Assembly (NCBI GenBank): GCA_003134655.1
Contig: PLBY01000161.1
Coordinates: forward strand, 1 to 64,000
Source of the DNA: Acidobacteriaceae bacterium
GTDB lineage: Bacteria > Acidobacteriota > Terriglobia > Terriglobales > Acidobacteriaceae
DNA: 64,000 bases
Direction of reading: 5' to 3'
The notes under the pieces were generated by a model. The model ran no database searches and was not told where the DNA came from. It saw only the letters and a list, made by a program, of their open reading frames with translations. Shown here piece after piece: positions 23,774 through 35,219 of the stretch (position 1 is the first letter of the stretch; every line of letters starts with the position of its first letter). The translations under genes and the position numbers were made by a program.

Positions 23774-25687
23774 GTGAACTCAACTGTAAAGACCGCGCTG
23801 TTCTGGTTGCTGATTATCGTTTCTGCGTTCCTCTTGTGGCAGGTGGTCAAGAGCGCGCGTGACGGCCAGAAGGATGCCGAGTTAAACGTCAGCCAGTTCA
23901 TGACTGACGTGGACCAGAACAATATTCAGGAAATTACGGTCAACGGGATGGAAGTCCGGGGCAAGCTCCGCAACAATACCCTGTTTCATGCCACCGTCCC
24001 CGCCAACTATTTCACCCCAGAGATGCTGAAAGCCCTGCAGGGCAAGGGGGTCGGCTTGGGCTTCCGCGACCGAGACAGTGGAAGCTTACCGCTGCAACTG
24101 CTAGGCACCTGGGCACCGCTGATTCTGCTGGGCGCTCTGTGGTTCTTTATGATCCGCCAGATGCAGACCGGCGGGAATAAGGCTTTGTCGTTCGGCAAGA
24201 GCCGGGCGCGACTGCTCTCGATGCAGCAGAAGAAAGTCACGTTCAAAGACGTGGCGGGCGTGGAGGAGGCCAAGGAAGAACTGCGCGAGATTATCGAGTT
24301 CCTGCGCGAGGCGCAGAAATTCCAGAAACTGGGCGGACGCATTCCCAAGGGCGTGCTGCTGGTCGGTCCTCCGGGAACTGGCAAGACGCTGCTGGCCCGC
24401 GCGGTTGCGGGCGAAGCGAACGTTCCCTTCTTCTCGATTTCGGGCTCGGACTTCGTAGAAATGTTCGTCGGCGTGGGCGCGAGCCGCGTACGCGATCTTT
24501 TCGAGCAGGGCAAGAAGAATGCTCCCTGCATCATTTTCATCGACGAAATCGATGCCGTTGGACGCCATCGTGGGGCTGGCCTCGGCGGCGGGCACGACGA
24601 ACGTGAACAGACCTTGAATCAACTGCTGGTCGAGATGGACGGCTTCGAATCGAACGAAGGCGTCATTCTGATGGCGGCGACCAACCGTCCAGACGTGCTG
24701 GATCCCGCGTTGCTGCGGCCTGGCCGTTTTGACCGGCGCGTCGTGGTGAGCCGTCCAGATGTGCGTGGCCGCGAAGAAATCCTCCGCGTGCATACCCGCA
24801 AGATTCCTTTGGCAGAAGATGTTGATCTCTCCGTGCTGGCCCGCGGAACCCCGGGATTCTCCGGTGCCGACCTGGCCAACATGGTCAACGAAGCGGCTCT
24901 GGCAGCAGCACGGCAGAATCGCAAAGCTGTTCTGCACTACGACTTCGAACTGGCCAAGGACAAAGTCCTGATGGGCGTGGAGCGCAAGTCTCTGCTGCTC
25001 ACCGATGCCGAGAAGAAGAATACGGCTTATCACGAGGCGGGACACGCACTCGTGGCGGCAAAGATGCCCAACTCCGATCCTTTGCACAAGGTGACGATTA
25101 TTCCTCGCGGAATGGCGCTGGGCGTCACCATGCAGTTGCCCACTGACGACCGGCACAACTACTACAAGAACTATCTCGAGACCGAGATCGCGATCCTGAT
25201 GGGCGGACGCATCGCGGAAGAGTTGTTCCTGAACGTGTTGAGCACAGGCGCCGGCAACGACATTGAGCGGGCCACCGAAATGGCGCGCAAGATGGTCTGC
25301 GAATGGGGCATGAGCGATCTTGGTCCCATGACGTTCGGCAAAAAGGAAGAGCAGATTTTCCTGGGCCGCGAGATTGCGCAGCATCGCGATTACAGCGAAG
25401 ACACGGCAATCAAGATCGACCAGGAAGTCCGCAAGCTTGTGAACGCGGGTTACACCACGGCCAAGCAGGTCATTTCCGACAATCGCGATGTGCTCGAGCG
25501 CATTGCCCGGGCCTTGATTGAGCGCGAAGTTCTCGACGCGAACGAGATCAAGATGCTCGTCGAAGGCCAGGAACTGCCGCCGGTGCAGCCGCCGCCGACG
25601 TCCAAGGACGACGGTGTGCAGCACGTCATCAAGCCGGAGTTGCAACCGGGACGCGCCAAGGGCGGAGAACGGCCAGCGACAGCGTAA
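23774..25687 (+). CDS. ftsH: ATP-dependent zinc metalloprotease FtsH
   Basis: FtsH is a membrane-bound hexameric AAA+ protease that degrades misfolded membrane proteins and regulators. It has 637 residues with two membrane segments ([18 protein letters not shown] near the start and [19 protein letters not shown] at about 110-130) around a periplasmic domain. Walker A GPPGTGKT (about 196), Walker [12 protein letters not shown] (about 255), the second region of homology [20 protein letters not shown] and the zinc motif HEAGH (about 420) are intact. The C-terminal Pro-rich and Lys/Gly tail is typical. The start is GTG at 23774. A strong terminator follows. Confidence 0.98.
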   Translation: MNSTVKTALFWLLIIVSAFLLWQVVKSARDGQKDAELNVSQFMTDVDQNNIQEITVNGMEVRGKLRNNTLFHATVPANYFTPEMLKALQGKGVGLGFRDRDSGSLPLQLLGTWAPLILLGALWFFMIRQMQTGGNKALSFGKSRARLLSMQQKKVTFKDVAGVEEAKEELREIIEFLREAQKFQKLGGRIPKGVLLVGPPGTGKTLLARAVAGEANVPFFSISGSDFVEMFVGVGASRVRDLFEQGKKNAPCIIFIDEIDAVGRHRGAGLGGGHDEREQTLNQLLVEMDGFESNEGVILMAATNRPDVLDPALLRPGRFDRRVVVSRPDVRGREEILRVHTRKIPLAEDVDLSVLARGTPGFSGADLANMVNEAALAAARQNRKAVLHYDFELAKDKVLMGVERKSLLLTDAEKKNTAYHEAGHALVAAKMPNSDPLHKVTIIPRGMALGVTMQLPTDDRHNYYKNYLETEIAILMGGRIAEELFLNVLSTGAGNDIERATEMARKMVCEWGMSDLGPMTFGKKEEQIFLGREIAQHRDYSEDTAIKIDQEVRKLVNAGYTTAKQVISDNRDVLERIARALIEREVLDANEIKMLVEGQELPPVQPPPTSKDDGVQHVIKPELQPGRAKGGERPATA

Positions 25688-25704
25688 AACGGACTTAGAT
25701 GAGC

Positions 25705-25739
25705 CTTAAGGGCGGCCCCAGTGGCCGCCCTTAGTTTTT
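25705..25739 (+). terminator. Rho-independent terminator after ftsH
   Basis: The ten-base arms AAGGGCGGCC and GGCCGCCCTT, with CCAGT in the loop, are followed by AGTTTTTG. The strong GC stem and T run mark a typical intrinsic terminator, 18 bases past the ftsH stop. Confidence 0.85.
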
Positions 25740-25827
25740 GTAGCGCCGGCGTCCCGCCGGCTGTCGCGGGGGCGTCTCGCCCGCGCACCCGGCCAGCGAT
25801 CTAACGCCGGCGGGACGCCAGCGCTAC
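25740..25827. repeat. 88-bp inverted-repeat element
   Basis: The ends, GTAGCGCCGGCGTCCCGCC (25740 on) and GGCGGGACGCCAGCGCTAC (to 25827), are inverted copies over 22 bases with one mismatch. A hairpin-rich core lies between them. The element starts immediately after the ftsH terminator. It has the size and terminal structure of a MITE or REP-type unit; no coding capacity is present. Confidence 0.75.
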
Positions 25828-25880
25828 TTTCATGCTGAAAATGCCCTGTTACTCACTCGATTCAACGCTTTTCGAGAGGC

Positions 25881-25907
25881 TCAAGACCCGCCGTTTTGTG
25901 GTATAAT
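25881..25907 (+). promoter_or_regulatory. Likely gyrB promoter
   Basis: An extended -10 TGGTATAAT (hexamer at 25902-25907) lies about 160 bases upstream of the gyrB ATG. The -35 is weak (around 25879-25886, TCAAGA). The AT-rich leader that follows contains no obvious structured RNA. Confidence 0.45.
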
Positions 25908-26042
25908 TTGAACAGTTGCAATACGACCCTAAGTATTAGGAATTTCAATAACTTGAAGTCTTTTACAGGGGCTTCAGAGTGCTCGGGTCAGGGCGAAAAT
26001 TCCAGCCGAATTCCAGGGATTGGTAACACCAGATTCACATAA

Positions 26043-28715
<2,673 letters not shown>

Positions 28716-28771
28716 AAATTCCTTCGCCAGGGATCTTCACGGATTCACACGGATAGAAAATACAAAACTCT

Positions 28772-28800
28772 CGGGCGGCCTTCGGGTCGCCCGTTTTGTT
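28772..28800 (+). terminator. Rho-independent terminator after gyrB
   Basis: CGGGCGGCC-TTCG-GGTCGCCCG is followed by TTTTGTTT. The stem of nine pairs includes one G-T pair and a stable TTCG loop. It lies 57 bases after the gyrB stop. Confidence 0.8.
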
Positions 28801-28842
28801 TGCGGGCCGCGATCAGGCTCTGACGGCTTACAATGTGCCGTT

Positions 28843-30177
28843 ATGATTCGACTCCGCGCTCTCTTTTGCCTTCTGTCTATCGCCATCCTGACGCCCACAC
28901 TGCACGCAGTTGATCCCTCCGCCCCCACTCCGCCGATGGGCTGGAACAGTTGGGATTCCTATGGCACCACAGTGCGCGAAGCGCAGGTCAAAGCCAACGC
29001 CGACTGGATGGCCGACCATCTCGCGAAGTACGGATGGAAATACATCGTCGTCGACATTCAGTGGTACGAACCCAACGCGCAGGGGCACGACTACAAGCCC
29101 GGCGCGCCGCTGACCATGGACGAGTTCGGTCGCCTGATGCCCGCGGTGAATCGCTTTCCTTCTTCCGCGAATGGCGCAGGGTTCAAGCCGCTGGCGGATT
29201 ACGTTCACAGCAAGGGCCTGAAGTTCGGCATTCACATCATGCGCGGCATTCCGCGGCAGGCGGTTGAGAAGAACCTTCCGATCAAAGGCACGTCGTATCA
29301 CGCAGCCGACATTGCCGACAAAGACAATGCATGCCGCTGGAATCCCGATATGTGGGGTGTGGACACAACCAAGCCGGGCGCTCAGGGCTATTACGATTCC
29401 ATCGCAGAGCTGTATGCCTCGTGGGGCGTCGATTTCATCAAAGCCGACGACATGGGCAGCCACCTCTACCAGCCCGCCGAGATGAAGGCGCTGAGTCTCG
29501 CGATTCGCAAGACCGGGCGGACGATGGTGCTCAGCATTTCGCCGGGGCCCGCGCCAGTTTCGGAAGCTGAGTTCTTCGAGAAGTATGCCCAGATGTGGCG
29601 CGTCTCCGACGATTTCTGGGACGACTGGAAACTGCTGCTCCAGCAGTTCGACTTCACGCATGACTGGGCGCAGTTCGTGGGCAAGAACGGAACCTGGCCC
29701 GATGCAGACATGCTTCCACTCGGCAAATTGAAGGTGACCGACAAAGAGGGCGGAGGCACGCCCACCAACTTCACGCCCGATGAGCAGCGAACGGTCATGA
29801 CGCTGTGGAGCATCTTCCGCTCGCCTCTGATTTTCGGCGGCGACCTGCCCAGCAACGACGCCGCGACGACCGCGCTCATCACGAACGAAGAAGTACTCGA
29901 GGTCAACCAGCACAGCAGCGGAGGACATCAGTCGCTCGATCGGGGAAACATCCGCGTCTGGGTCGCCGATAGCGCGAAGCCCGGAGAGCACTACGTTGCC
30001 GTCTTCAATCTCGGAGATTCGGCCCAGAAAGTAGAACTGCAGTGGAGCGATGTCGGGCTCCCCGCGAAAGCCGTCGCTATCCGCGACCTGTGGACGCATA
30101 AGGACCTGGGAAGAGCTGATGGCATGCAAGTCCAGTTGCCCGCACACGCCAGCGTTCTGTATCGCCTCGACGAGTAA
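28843..30177 (+). CDS. Secreted alpha-galactosidase, GH27 family
   Basis: This exported glycoside hydrolase should release terminal alpha-galactosyl residues (or related alpha-linked sugars) from plant oligosaccharides. A signal peptide (LFCLLSIAILTPTLHA) precedes the catalytic barrel, which begins TPPMGWNSWDSYGTTV, the GH27 entry motif. The strand YIVVDIQWYEPNAQG, the likely nucleophile segment VDFIKADDMGSH (about residue 200) and the acid/base segment MWRVSDDFWDDW (about 250) follow in order, with a C-terminal beta domain (about 360-444). The length fits the family. The start is ATG at 28843. Other glycoside hydrolases lie downstream, forming a carbohydrate-use region. Substrate specificity is not settled by sequence. 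Confidence 0.9.
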   Translation: MIRLRALFCLLSIAILTPTLHAVDPSAPTPPMGWNSWDSYGTTVREAQVKANADWMADHLAKYGWKYIVVDIQWYEPNAQGHDYKPGAPLTMDEFGRLMPAVNRFPSSANGAGFKPLADYVHSKGLKFGIHIMRGIPRQAVEKNLPIKGTSYHAADIADKDNACRWNPDMWGVDTTKPGAQGYYDSIAELYASWGVDFIKADDMGSHLYQPAEMKALSLAIRKTGRTMVLSISPGPAPVSEAEFFEKYAQMWRVSDDFWDDWKLLLQQFDFTHDWAQFVGKNGTWPDADMLPLGKLKVTDKEGGGTPTNFTPDEQRTVMTLWSIFRSPLIFGGDLPSNDAATTALITNEEVLEVNQHSSGGHQSLDRGNIRVWVADSAKPGEHYVAVFNLGDSAQKVELQWSDVGLPAKAVAIRDLWTHKDLGRADGMQVQLPAHASVLYRLDE

Positions 30178-30342
30178 GCGAGTTCTTCTCCATACCGGAC
30201 AACCCCATTTCAAATCACTCGCAAACTCGCGCCCATGGCGCGTTCCATGCGCGGCCACCGCAATCTGCGGGAACAAAATCGCGAGCCCGACGCTCTATAC
30301 CCAGCAGGGGACAGCATTCGGAATGGGTGCGAAAGGACATAT

Positions 30343-31404
30343 ATGCCGGTGACCTTGGGACGTTGGAGATCGTTCTTGACCAGTGGCAGGAATTTGAAGA
30401 CGGGATGGCTCGTAACTGCAGGAATTGTGGCCCTCTATGTGGGAGTGATTCGACCGCACGAGAGCCTGCGCGGCATCAACAATCCGAGAGCCGCCGGTCT
30501 TGCGGAGCAGAGAGTGGATCCCCTCGGCCTGTGGCACCAGGCGCGATTCGCGCGGCTGGCACAGGTATCGCGGGATCAGATCCCAGATGCCGACAAATCT
30601 TTCGAGGAACCGCCTCGGATCCAGACGATGGCCATGTTGAGCGCGTCTGTGGCTCCCGCGGAGGAGTCTCAGGATGCGGATAGCGACCGGAAGATGGTCC
30701 GCACGAGTTCGATCGACCTCATTGTTCAGAGGCCGGCTGAGGCGGCGGAAAAAATTCGCAAACTGGCGGAGAGCGTGGGCGGCTTCCTGGTGAGTTCCCA
30801 AGTTAGCGGTGGCCCCGATTCCACCGGTGGCTCACTCACCGTTCGCGTGCCGGCTGCACGCTTCGAAGAGGCGCGTGCGGAGATTCTCAAGCTGGGTCTG
30901 CGAGTGGAAAACGAAAGACTCGAAGCGCAGGACGTGACCCGGCAGTACGTGGATCAGGCCGCGAACCTGCGCAATCTGCGGGCGGAAGAAGCGCAGTACT
31001 TGACGATCCTGAAGCAAGCCCGGACGGTAAAGGATACACTCGACGTGAGCGAGAAACTCAGCGCAGGGCGCGGACAAATCGAGCAGCAGCAGGCAGAGTT
31101 CGCCGCTCTCTCGAAGCAGATTGACACCGTGGCCATCAACATCTTGCTGCGGGCAGAGGCCGAAGCGCGAGTCTTCGGGTTGAACTGGCGACCGCTCTAC
31201 CAGATGAAGCTAGGGCTCCGCGACGGACTTAACGGCCTGGCGGACTATGCGTCGACGATGACAGCGATTGTTTTCTATCTGCCGGCGGTAGCGCTGTGGC
31301 TGACGACGATCATGGTGGGTGCCGCGTTGGGCTGGAGGATATTGCGATGGGCGGGGCGGCGGGCATTTGGAGCAAAGATCACTGCGACTGCGCCGCAAGG
31401 ATGA
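30343..31404 (+). CDS. DUF4349 membrane protein
   Basis: The product has about 353 residues, starting at ATG 30343 with AAAGGA upstream; a longer in-frame version to 30235 lacks a good site. A first membrane segment (TGWLVTAGIVALYVGVI) anchors it. The DUF4349 domain covers about residues 115-290: RTSSIDLIVQRPAEAAEKIR, SVGGFLVSSQVSGG and LTVRVPAARFEEARAEIL, then a coiled coil (QYVDQAANLRNLRAEEAQYL). Two C-terminal membrane helices end the protein (IVFYLPAVALWLTTIMVGAA). DUF4349 proteins are widespread lipoprotein-like or membrane proteins of unknown role. The gene may share an operon with the alpha-galactosidase gene 165 bases upstream. Confidence 0.82.
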   Translation: MPVTLGRWRSFLTSGRNLKTGWLVTAGIVALYVGVIRPHESLRGINNPRAAGLAEQRVDPLGLWHQARFARLAQVSRDQIPDADKSFEEPPRIQTMAMLSASVAPAEESQDADSDRKMVRTSSIDLIVQRPAEAAEKIRKLAESVGGFLVSSQVSGGPDSTGGSLTVRVPAARFEEARAEILKLGLRVENERLEAQDVTRQYVDQAANLRNLRAEEAQYLTILKQARTVKDTLDVSEKLSAGRGQIEQQQAEFAALSKQIDTVAINILLRAEAEARVFGLNWRPLYQMKLGLRDGLNGLADYASTMTAIVFYLPAVALWLTTIMVGAALGWRILRWAGRRAFGAKITATAPQG

Positions 31405-31422
31405 TGGCTGATCGGGGCTGGT

Positions 31423-32580
31423 CTACGTGCCCTCAGGAGGTTTCGCTTCCACCTCCGCCTTCTCCCCGCGAAACACCCGCGAGATGCCGCGAACGATACG
31501 GCGCATGGGCAGTTCACCTTTCGCATCGGCGAAGAATATTTCGCCGATGCGGCTCCCGCGGTAATACCAGCGCTTGAGTATGGCAAGGTGTTCCATATTC
31601 TCCAGCGCAGACTTTGCTTTCGCCGGAGAGAACGCTTGCAGAATTTCCTGCACTCGCCCCTCCATTGACTGCGACTTCGCATGCTCGGTCGGTTGAATGC
31701 TGAACGCGATTGGCCCGTCGATCCGCCCACCTTCGACGCGGAAAAACGCAACGCAGCCCGGGACCGAACTCGGCTGAATCATGAGCGCCGAGAGCCGGTC
31801 GAGTCGCTGCACGATCTCGGGAAGCTGGCTCACGATGGGCTTGAGCTTTTCCACGCGCACGTGAATGGCCGCCGCGTCTTCAAACGCCAGTCTGGCAGAC
31901 GCCGCTTCCCGCTCGGCTGAGAGTTCGCGGCTCAAAGAATCTCCGCCGGAGTCAAAATAGGCCTGCACCCGGCTGACTTCCGCCGTGTATTCTTCATCGC
32001 TGCATCCTTTGAAACACGGAGCCAGGCACATCTTCATCTCGGAATAAATGCAACCGGGAAACTGCGGGTCGGGATGCAGATCGTCGACGCAGCGCCGCAT
32101 CTTGAAAAAGTCCAGCGAGTCATTCATGAACTTCTCGGCGGCCACCCGCGAGACAAACGGCCCGTAGTAAAGAGAGCCTCCTCCGAGCCGGCCTAGCCGG
32201 GTCGTGATCGAAGCGCGCGGGTATTCGTTCTCCAGATGCAGCTTTACCAGTGGCGCGAATCGGAAGCGCATGCGGTCAGAATACGTTTTGGGAAACGCAG
32301 CCCGCAGAACACTGTAGAGGAGAAATCCCGACTCAAAATCAGATCCCGTCGGTGAGTACTCGACGACACGAACGCGATCGCGCAGGTTGAGCTTCTTAGT
32401 GCGCTCTTCGACTGGGCCCAGCAAACGCTGCAACCGCCGTCGCAGATTCGCCGTCTTGCTGATGTACGGCTCGGCCTGAACGTCCGCGGCTCGCAGCAGG
32501 AACACGGCCGGGGCCGCCGGGACCGCGGCGAACACCTCCGCATCTCGCTCAGGCGCGAATTCCAAGCGTTCAGTTAGCAC
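31423..32580 (-). CDS. UvrC-like GIY-YIG/UVR protein lacking the C-terminal nuclease
   Basis: From GTG at 32580 the product has 385 residues and resembles the N-terminal half of excinuclease subunit C. An aberrant GIY-YIG module is present: APAVFLLRAADV and PYISKTANLRRRLQRLL, where GIY is replaced but the Tyr and Arg of the second half remain. The Cys-rich region (KMRRCVDDLH, GCIYSEMKMCLAPCFKGCS) and a UVR coiled coil (about 225-270, LSRELSAEREAASARLAFED) follow. The RNase-H-like nuclease and helix-hairpin-helix of true UvrC are absent. It may be a Cho-like repair nuclease or an accessory protein. The start is uncertain: the upstream frame runs into a dispersed repeat (32603-32680), so the 444-residue reading is not credible. 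Confidence 0.75.
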   Translation of the reverse strand: MLTERLEFAPERDAEVFAAVPAAPAVFLLRAADVQAEPYISKTANLRRRLQRLLGPVEERTKKLNLRDRVRVVEYSPTGSDFESGFLLYSVLRAAFPKTYSDRMRFRFAPLVKLHLENEYPRASITTRLGRLGGGSLYYGPFVSRVAAEKFMNDSLDFFKMRRCVDDLHPDPQFPGCIYSEMKMCLAPCFKGCSDEEYTAEVSRVQAYFDSGGDSLSRELSAEREAASARLAFEDAAAIHVRVEKLKPIVSQLPEIVQRLDRLSALMIQPSSVPGCVAFFRVEGGRIDGPIAFSIQPTEHAKSQSMEGRVQEILQAFSPAKAKSALENMEHLAILKRWYYRGSRIGEIFFADAKGELPMRRIVRGISRVFRGEKAEVEAKPPEGT

Positions 32581-32602
32581 AGAATCATTGTAAGCAAACC
32601 CT

Positions 32603-32680
32603 TCACCACGGAGACACAGAGGCACGGAGAACTTCCCGTGATTTGGTTTTTCTCGGTGTCTCCGTGCCTCGGTGGTGAGG
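32603..32680. repeat. Inverted repeat, CTCTGTGTCTCCGTG family
   Basis: CACCACGGAGACACAGAGGC (32603 on) pairs with CTCGGTGTCTCCGTGCCTCG and GTGGTG (to 32680) around a loop of about 24 bases. The same words occur at 9680-9750 and 47977-48012. It fills the gap between the DnaC-like and UvrC-like genes. Confidence 0.8.
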
Positions 32681-32683
32681 CCT

Positions 32684-33481
32684 TTACCGGAAGTTCGCGT
32701 TGCGAAATTTTTGGCGGAAGTCCGTGCCTTCCAGGGTGACGATCCGGCACATCTCATGCAGCCGCGACCGCATACGCTCGCCGATGCGGTCTCCTAGCGT
32801 CTCGCCGCGCGAAGCAGCCCGTGCGGGCGAAATGGACCCCGCAGTTCCCGCCGCCGGCTGATCATCAAAGTTCGTGGTGATGATCGTGGTGCGGTTGTCG
32901 TTGTACCGCGTGTTCAGGATCAAGCTGACCGTGTCCCACACCCACTCCGTCGGTTTCACCGCGCCCAGTTCGTCCAGCACCAGCACATCCGTTTCGAACA
33001 CTGGACGCAGCACGTCCAACTCCGTAGTCTGCACGGTCGAGTTGTACGAGTTCTGGATCTCCTTGAGCAGTTCGCGGTAGTCGTAAAACAGGCACGGAAT
33101 GCCCCGGTTGACGATCAATTCTTTGAGGATCCCGACCGCCAGGTGAGTCTTGCCCGTGCCGATCTTGCCGATGATCAGCAGGCCCTTGTCGCCACGGGGA
33201 TCGCACTTCTTGGCGAAGCCGGACGCTATAAAGTGTGCTTCCTCCAGCGAAGGATGAGCGCCGGGAAAGTCAGTATCGTAGTTCGAAAGCTCGCAGTGCT
33301 CATATCTCTTCGGAATGCGGGCCGCCGTCAGCAGCGATTCGCCTCGAGCCCGTAGGCGGCAGTCGCAGCGCGTGACGCGGCGGTCGTTCGGGCTGCCGCC
33401 GGCTGCTGCCGTCTTCCATCCTGTACCCTCGCAAAGGGGGCAAACCGCTACTGGAGCCTTGACTACCTGGGACCCTTGCAT
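32684..33481 (-). CDS. DnaC/IstB-like AAA+ ATPase (helicase loader type)
   Basis: The 265-residue product starts at ATG 33481 with GAGGAG upstream. An N-terminal four-Cys zinc-binding segment (CPLCEGTGWK and RCDC, about residues 14-40) precedes an AAA+ core: Walker A GKIGTGKTHLAVGILKEL (about 133), Walker B DVLVLDELGAVKPTEW (about 195) and sensor 1 TTIITTNFDD. This layout is typical of primosomal helicase loaders (DnaC/DnaI). No transposase is adjacent, so an IS21-type IstB role is unlikely. The C-terminus ends in RSRLHEMCRIVTLEGTDFRQ. Confidence 0.88.
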   Translation of the reverse strand: MQGSQVVKAPVAVCPLCEGTGWKTAAAGGSPNDRRVTRCDCRLRARGESLLTAARIPKRYEHCELSNYDTDFPGAHPSLEEAHFIASGFAKKCDPRGDKGLLIIGKIGTGKTHLAVGILKELIVNRGIPCLFYDYRELLKEIQNSYNSTVQTTELDVLRPVFETDVLVLDELGAVKPTEWVWDTVSLILNTRYNDNRTTIITTNFDDQPAAGTAGSISPARAASRGETLGDRIGERMRSRLHEMCRIVTLEGTDFRQKFRNANFR

Positions 33482-33808
33482 CTTCAAACAAATTCTCCTC
33501 TTTCGACTTTGCACCCGCGGGCGGCTTTCGCGCAAGCCGGAAACCATGTCTCCCTGTGTACATCCTGTGAAGGAAGGCAGCGCCCTGTGGAGGGCGTAGG
33601 AAAAACCCTCCCGGGGAGGCTGAAAAGCCGCCCGGGTCGCCCCGATTCGGCACTAAGGAGTGCGAAACAGGCTTCCGGCGCGGATTTTCACAGTTGACTT
33701 TCCCCACAGACGGAGGAGAATACGAGCCGTCAGGTTTCCCAACTCAGCCATAGCCAGTTTTCTGCCGTTATAGGCTGCGTATGCAATGAGACCTGCGAGG
33801 AGAGTCTA
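33482..33808. other. Divergent promoter interval between helicase loader and HU genes
   Basis: This gap of about 330 bases contains a GC hairpin region near 33600-33640 and the ribosome site (GAGGAGAG) for HU at its right end. I see no gene. It must hold the promoters of both divergent genes, but no -35/-10 pair stands out. Confidence 0.4.
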
Positions 33809-34087
33809 ATGAATAAGGCTGATCTGGTTGACAAAATTTCAGGCGCTTGCGAAATCAGCAAAGCGCAGGCCACGACTGCCATTGATACCGCTGTCGATAG
33901 CATTACTGGTGCCCTTCGCAAAGGGGATCGGGTAGCGTTGATTGGCTTCGGAACGTTCTCGGTGTCGCAGAGAAAAGCGCGCAACGGCCGCAATCCACAA
34001 ACCGGCGCGACCATTAAGATCGCCGCCCGCAAAGTCGCGAAGTTTAGCCCTGGGGCCGAACTCAAGAAATCCGTCAACAAGAAGTAG
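33809..34087 (+). CDS. HU-family DNA-binding protein
   Basis: This 92-residue protein is a bacterial HU/IHF-type nucleoid protein that bends DNA as a dimer. The sequence follows the family: MNKADLVDKISGACEISKAQ, dimerisation helices, GFGTFSVSQRKARNGRNPQT (the flexible DNA-binding arm with the conserved Arg/Pro tip) and a Lys-rich C-terminus. The start is ATG at 33809 behind GGAGAG. A clean terminator follows, so the gene is monocistronic. Whether it is HU or IHF-like cannot be decided; the name hup is therefore withheld. Confidence 0.95.
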   Translation: MNKADLVDKISGACEISKAQATTAIDTAVDSITGALRKGDRVALIGFGTFSVSQRKARNGRNPQTGATIKIAARKVAKFSPGAELKKSVNKK

Positions 34088-34114
34088 TCCGAACCAGCAA
34101 TGCAAGATCGCCAG

Positions 34115-34145
34115 AACGGCAGGGGGTCGGCCCTGCCGTTTTTCT
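34115..34145 (+). terminator. Rho-independent terminator after HU gene
   Basis: AACGGCAGGG-GGTCGG-CCCTGCCGTT is a stem of ten pairs followed by TTTCTT, 28 bases past the HU stop. It is a strong intrinsic terminator. Confidence 0.9.
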
Positions 34146-34185
34146 TGCTTGCTAGAAGAATTGGCGGTTCGACGAAGTGATCTCG

Positions 34186-35166
34186 ATGCTCCGCTTCATG
34201 CCTAGAAAATTATTGACAGTGCTTGCGCTGCTCGTCATCGTGGCCGCGCAGGGCAGTCGCCCCTTGCCGTTTGGCGCATGGCATCGTTTGTCCAAGGCTC
34301 CCGTGATTGCTCCGCGCGGCAACGGATGGGAAGCGGCCGGGACCTTTAATCCGGCGGTCATCATACGCGGCGATAAGACTGTGATGCTCTACCGCGCCCA
34401 GGACAAGCAAGGGACCTCACGTCTCGGATATGCCGAGAGCAAAGACGGCGTTCATTTTACGCGCCGAGACGAGCCGGTTCTAAGTCCCACCGAAGCATAC
34501 GAGAAAGACGGTGGCGTCGAGGACCCGCGCTTGGTTCAATTCGGCGAGACGTATTACCTGACATACACCGGCTACAACAAGAAAGATGCGCAGCTCTGCC
34601 TGGCAACGTCCACCGACCTGATTCACTGGGACCGCAAAGGCGTCATCCTTCCAGCCTACAAAGGGAACTGGAATGTGAGGTGGACGAAGTCGGGCGCAAT
34701 CGTCCCCGAGAAGATCGACGGAAAATACTGGATGTACTTCCTGGGCACAACTGCCGACAACAAAGATCAGGGCGGCTTGGCATCCTCCACCGACTTACTT
34801 CACTGGACGGAAGCTACTCCGGTCCCGGCGCTTCCCGTGAGGCCCGGCCATTTCGATTCGCGAGTTGCCGAACCGGGCCCGGCGCCGATCATCACACCGG
34901 ACGGCATTGTCCTGGTATACAACGGTGCCGACGACAAGCTCGTCTATCGCACCGGAATCGCGATCTTTGATCGCAACGATCCGCGCAAGCTCGTCTGGCG
35001 GAGCGATGAGCCGATATTCTCTCCCGAGAAGGATTGGGAGAAAGTCGGGCAAGTGCCAAACGTAGTCTTCGTGGAAGGCATGGTGAAGCAGGCTGGTCGA
35101 TATCTCTTTTACTATGGAGGCGCCGACACCTACGTCGGCGTGGCGGACGCTCCGATCCTTCGTTGA
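34186..35166 (+). CDS. GH130-like five-bladed propeller glycosidase/phosphorylase, secreted
   Basis: The product has about 326 residues, with a signal segment (LTVLALLVIVAAQGS) so it is exported. The body is a five-bladed propeller with the GH130/GH43-type signature: NPAVIIRGDKTVMLYRAQDK, GVEDPRLVQFGETYYLTYTG (the GVEDPR motif typical of GH130) and later LLHWTEATPVPALPVRPG. GH130 enzymes cleave or phosphorolyse beta-mannosides. Being secreted, this one is more likely a hydrolase or a binding protein than a phosphorylase, but that is inference. The start is ATG at 34186; a GTG at 34177 and an ATG at 34198 are alternatives. Confidence 0.8.
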   Translation: MLRFMPRKLLTVLALLVIVAAQGSRPLPFGAWHRLSKAPVIAPRGNGWEAAGTFNPAVIIRGDKTVMLYRAQDKQGTSRLGYAESKDGVHFTRRDEPVLSPTEAYEKDGGVEDPRLVQFGETYYLTYTGYNKKDAQLCLATSTDLIHWDRKGVILPAYKGNWNVRWTKSGAIVPEKIDGKYWMYFLGTTADNKDQGGLASSTDLLHWTEATPVPALPVRPGHFDSRVAEPGPAPIITPDGIVLVYNGADDKLVYRTGIAIFDRNDPRKLVWRSDEPIFSPEKDWEKVGQVPNVVFVEGMVKQAGRYLFYYGGADTYVGVADAPILR

Positions 35167-35219
35167 TCGGCGTCAGCTTGACCCTCCGCCCTCGCCGACC
35201 CTACCATCGACTGGGGCCC

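Noticed and set aside
24101-25645. A 514-codon minus-strand frame opposite ftsH
   Set aside because: Same shadow effect; ftsH is certain on the plus strand.
32581-32757. N-terminal extension of the UvrC-like protein by 59 residues
   Set aside because: The added residues translate the dispersed inverted repeat at 32603-32680 and overlap the helicase-loader gene.
32684-33481. IS21-type IstB transposition helper
   Set aside because: The ATPase resembles IstB, but no IstA transposase or inverted ends are adjacent, and the N-terminal zinc segment favours a helicase loader.
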